Below, piece by piece: positions 63,969 through 64,000 of a DNA stretch of 64,000 bases. Location of the stretch: contig NZ_CP080647.1 in NCBI RefSeq assembly GCF_019599145.1, forward strand, positions 2,108,001 through 2,172,000, written 5' to 3'. Source of the DNA: Streptomyces akebiae (lineage in GTDB: Bacteria > Actinomycetota > Actinomycetes > Streptomycetales > Streptomycetaceae). The notes below the pieces were generated by a model. That model was not told where the DNA came from. It worked only from the letters and a program-made list of their open reading frames with translations, and made no database searches. How positions within the stretch are numbered: the stretch's first letter is position 1; the number at the start of each line of letters is the position of its first letter. Both the position numbers and the translations under genes were made by a program.

Positions 63969-64000
63969 TGCGACGTAGCTGACGAAACGCGCCGTGCCAC

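Overview
This is a 64 kb window from a high-GC actinomycete, almost certainly a Streptomyces chromosome. Third codon positions are strongly GC-biased, GTG starts are common, and genes are often joined by 4-bp GTGA or ATGA overlaps. A mycothiol-dependent maleylpyruvate isomerase, a large LuxR (LAL) regulator, a secreted trypsin and a DUF5955-like protein also fit. The species cannot be fixed from the sequence alone. No rRNA, tRNA, CRISPR array, prophage or intact insertion sequence was seen.

The backbone is purine and glyoxylate catabolism in two blocks. The left block (1-6.6 kb) holds allantoicase (cut by the window edge), allantoinase, an IclR repressor of AllR type, a DUF5955 protein, a MobA-like nucleotidyltransferase and malate synthase. 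The right block (28.2-37.0 kb) holds 8-oxoguanine deaminase, uricase, HIU hydrolase and OHCU decarboxylase on the minus strand. Upstream of these lie a small HTH protein and a COG0011 thiamine-binding-like protein. Divergent from them are hydroxypyruvate isomerase and tartronate semialdehyde reductase, followed by glyoxylate carboligase on the minus strand. Together the genes take 8-oxoguanine or urate through 5-hydroxyisourate, OHCU, allantoin and allantoate to ureidoglycolate and glyoxylate. Glyoxylate then enters central metabolism through malate synthase or through carboligase and tartronate semialdehyde. A TTCC-N7-GGAA operator with a weaker copy 20-21 bp away lies before allB, allR, aceB, hyi and gcl, which suggests one AllR regulon over both blocks.

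Between the blocks (6.6-28 kb) is accessory material. It includes a HipA-like kinase coupled to a SelW-like protein, a small secreted protein and a complete gentisate operon with its IclR regulator. Next come a divergent pair of NIS siderophore synthetases, a von Willebrand A membrane protein with a coupled secreted partner, and an HxlR regulator divergent from an AlaA-like aminotransferase. The stretch ends with HAD and histidine phosphatases, an animal-type haem peroxidase and a GH89 alpha-N-acetylglucosaminidase.

To the right (37-64 kb) lie a zinc-ribbon-like protein, two coupled acyl-CoA synthetases divergent from a GAF-LuxR regulator, a LAL regulator, a secreted trypsin, an AlkZ-like winged-helix protein and a CorA transporter. 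A decayed region and an orphan response regulator follow. Then come a self-contained P450-ferredoxin-ferredoxin reductase operon with a Crp-like site upstream, an aldehyde dehydrogenase-SDR-MFS cluster, and a sugar uptake locus (PfkB kinase, binding protein, permease, ATPase and LacI regulator) with a duplicated operator.
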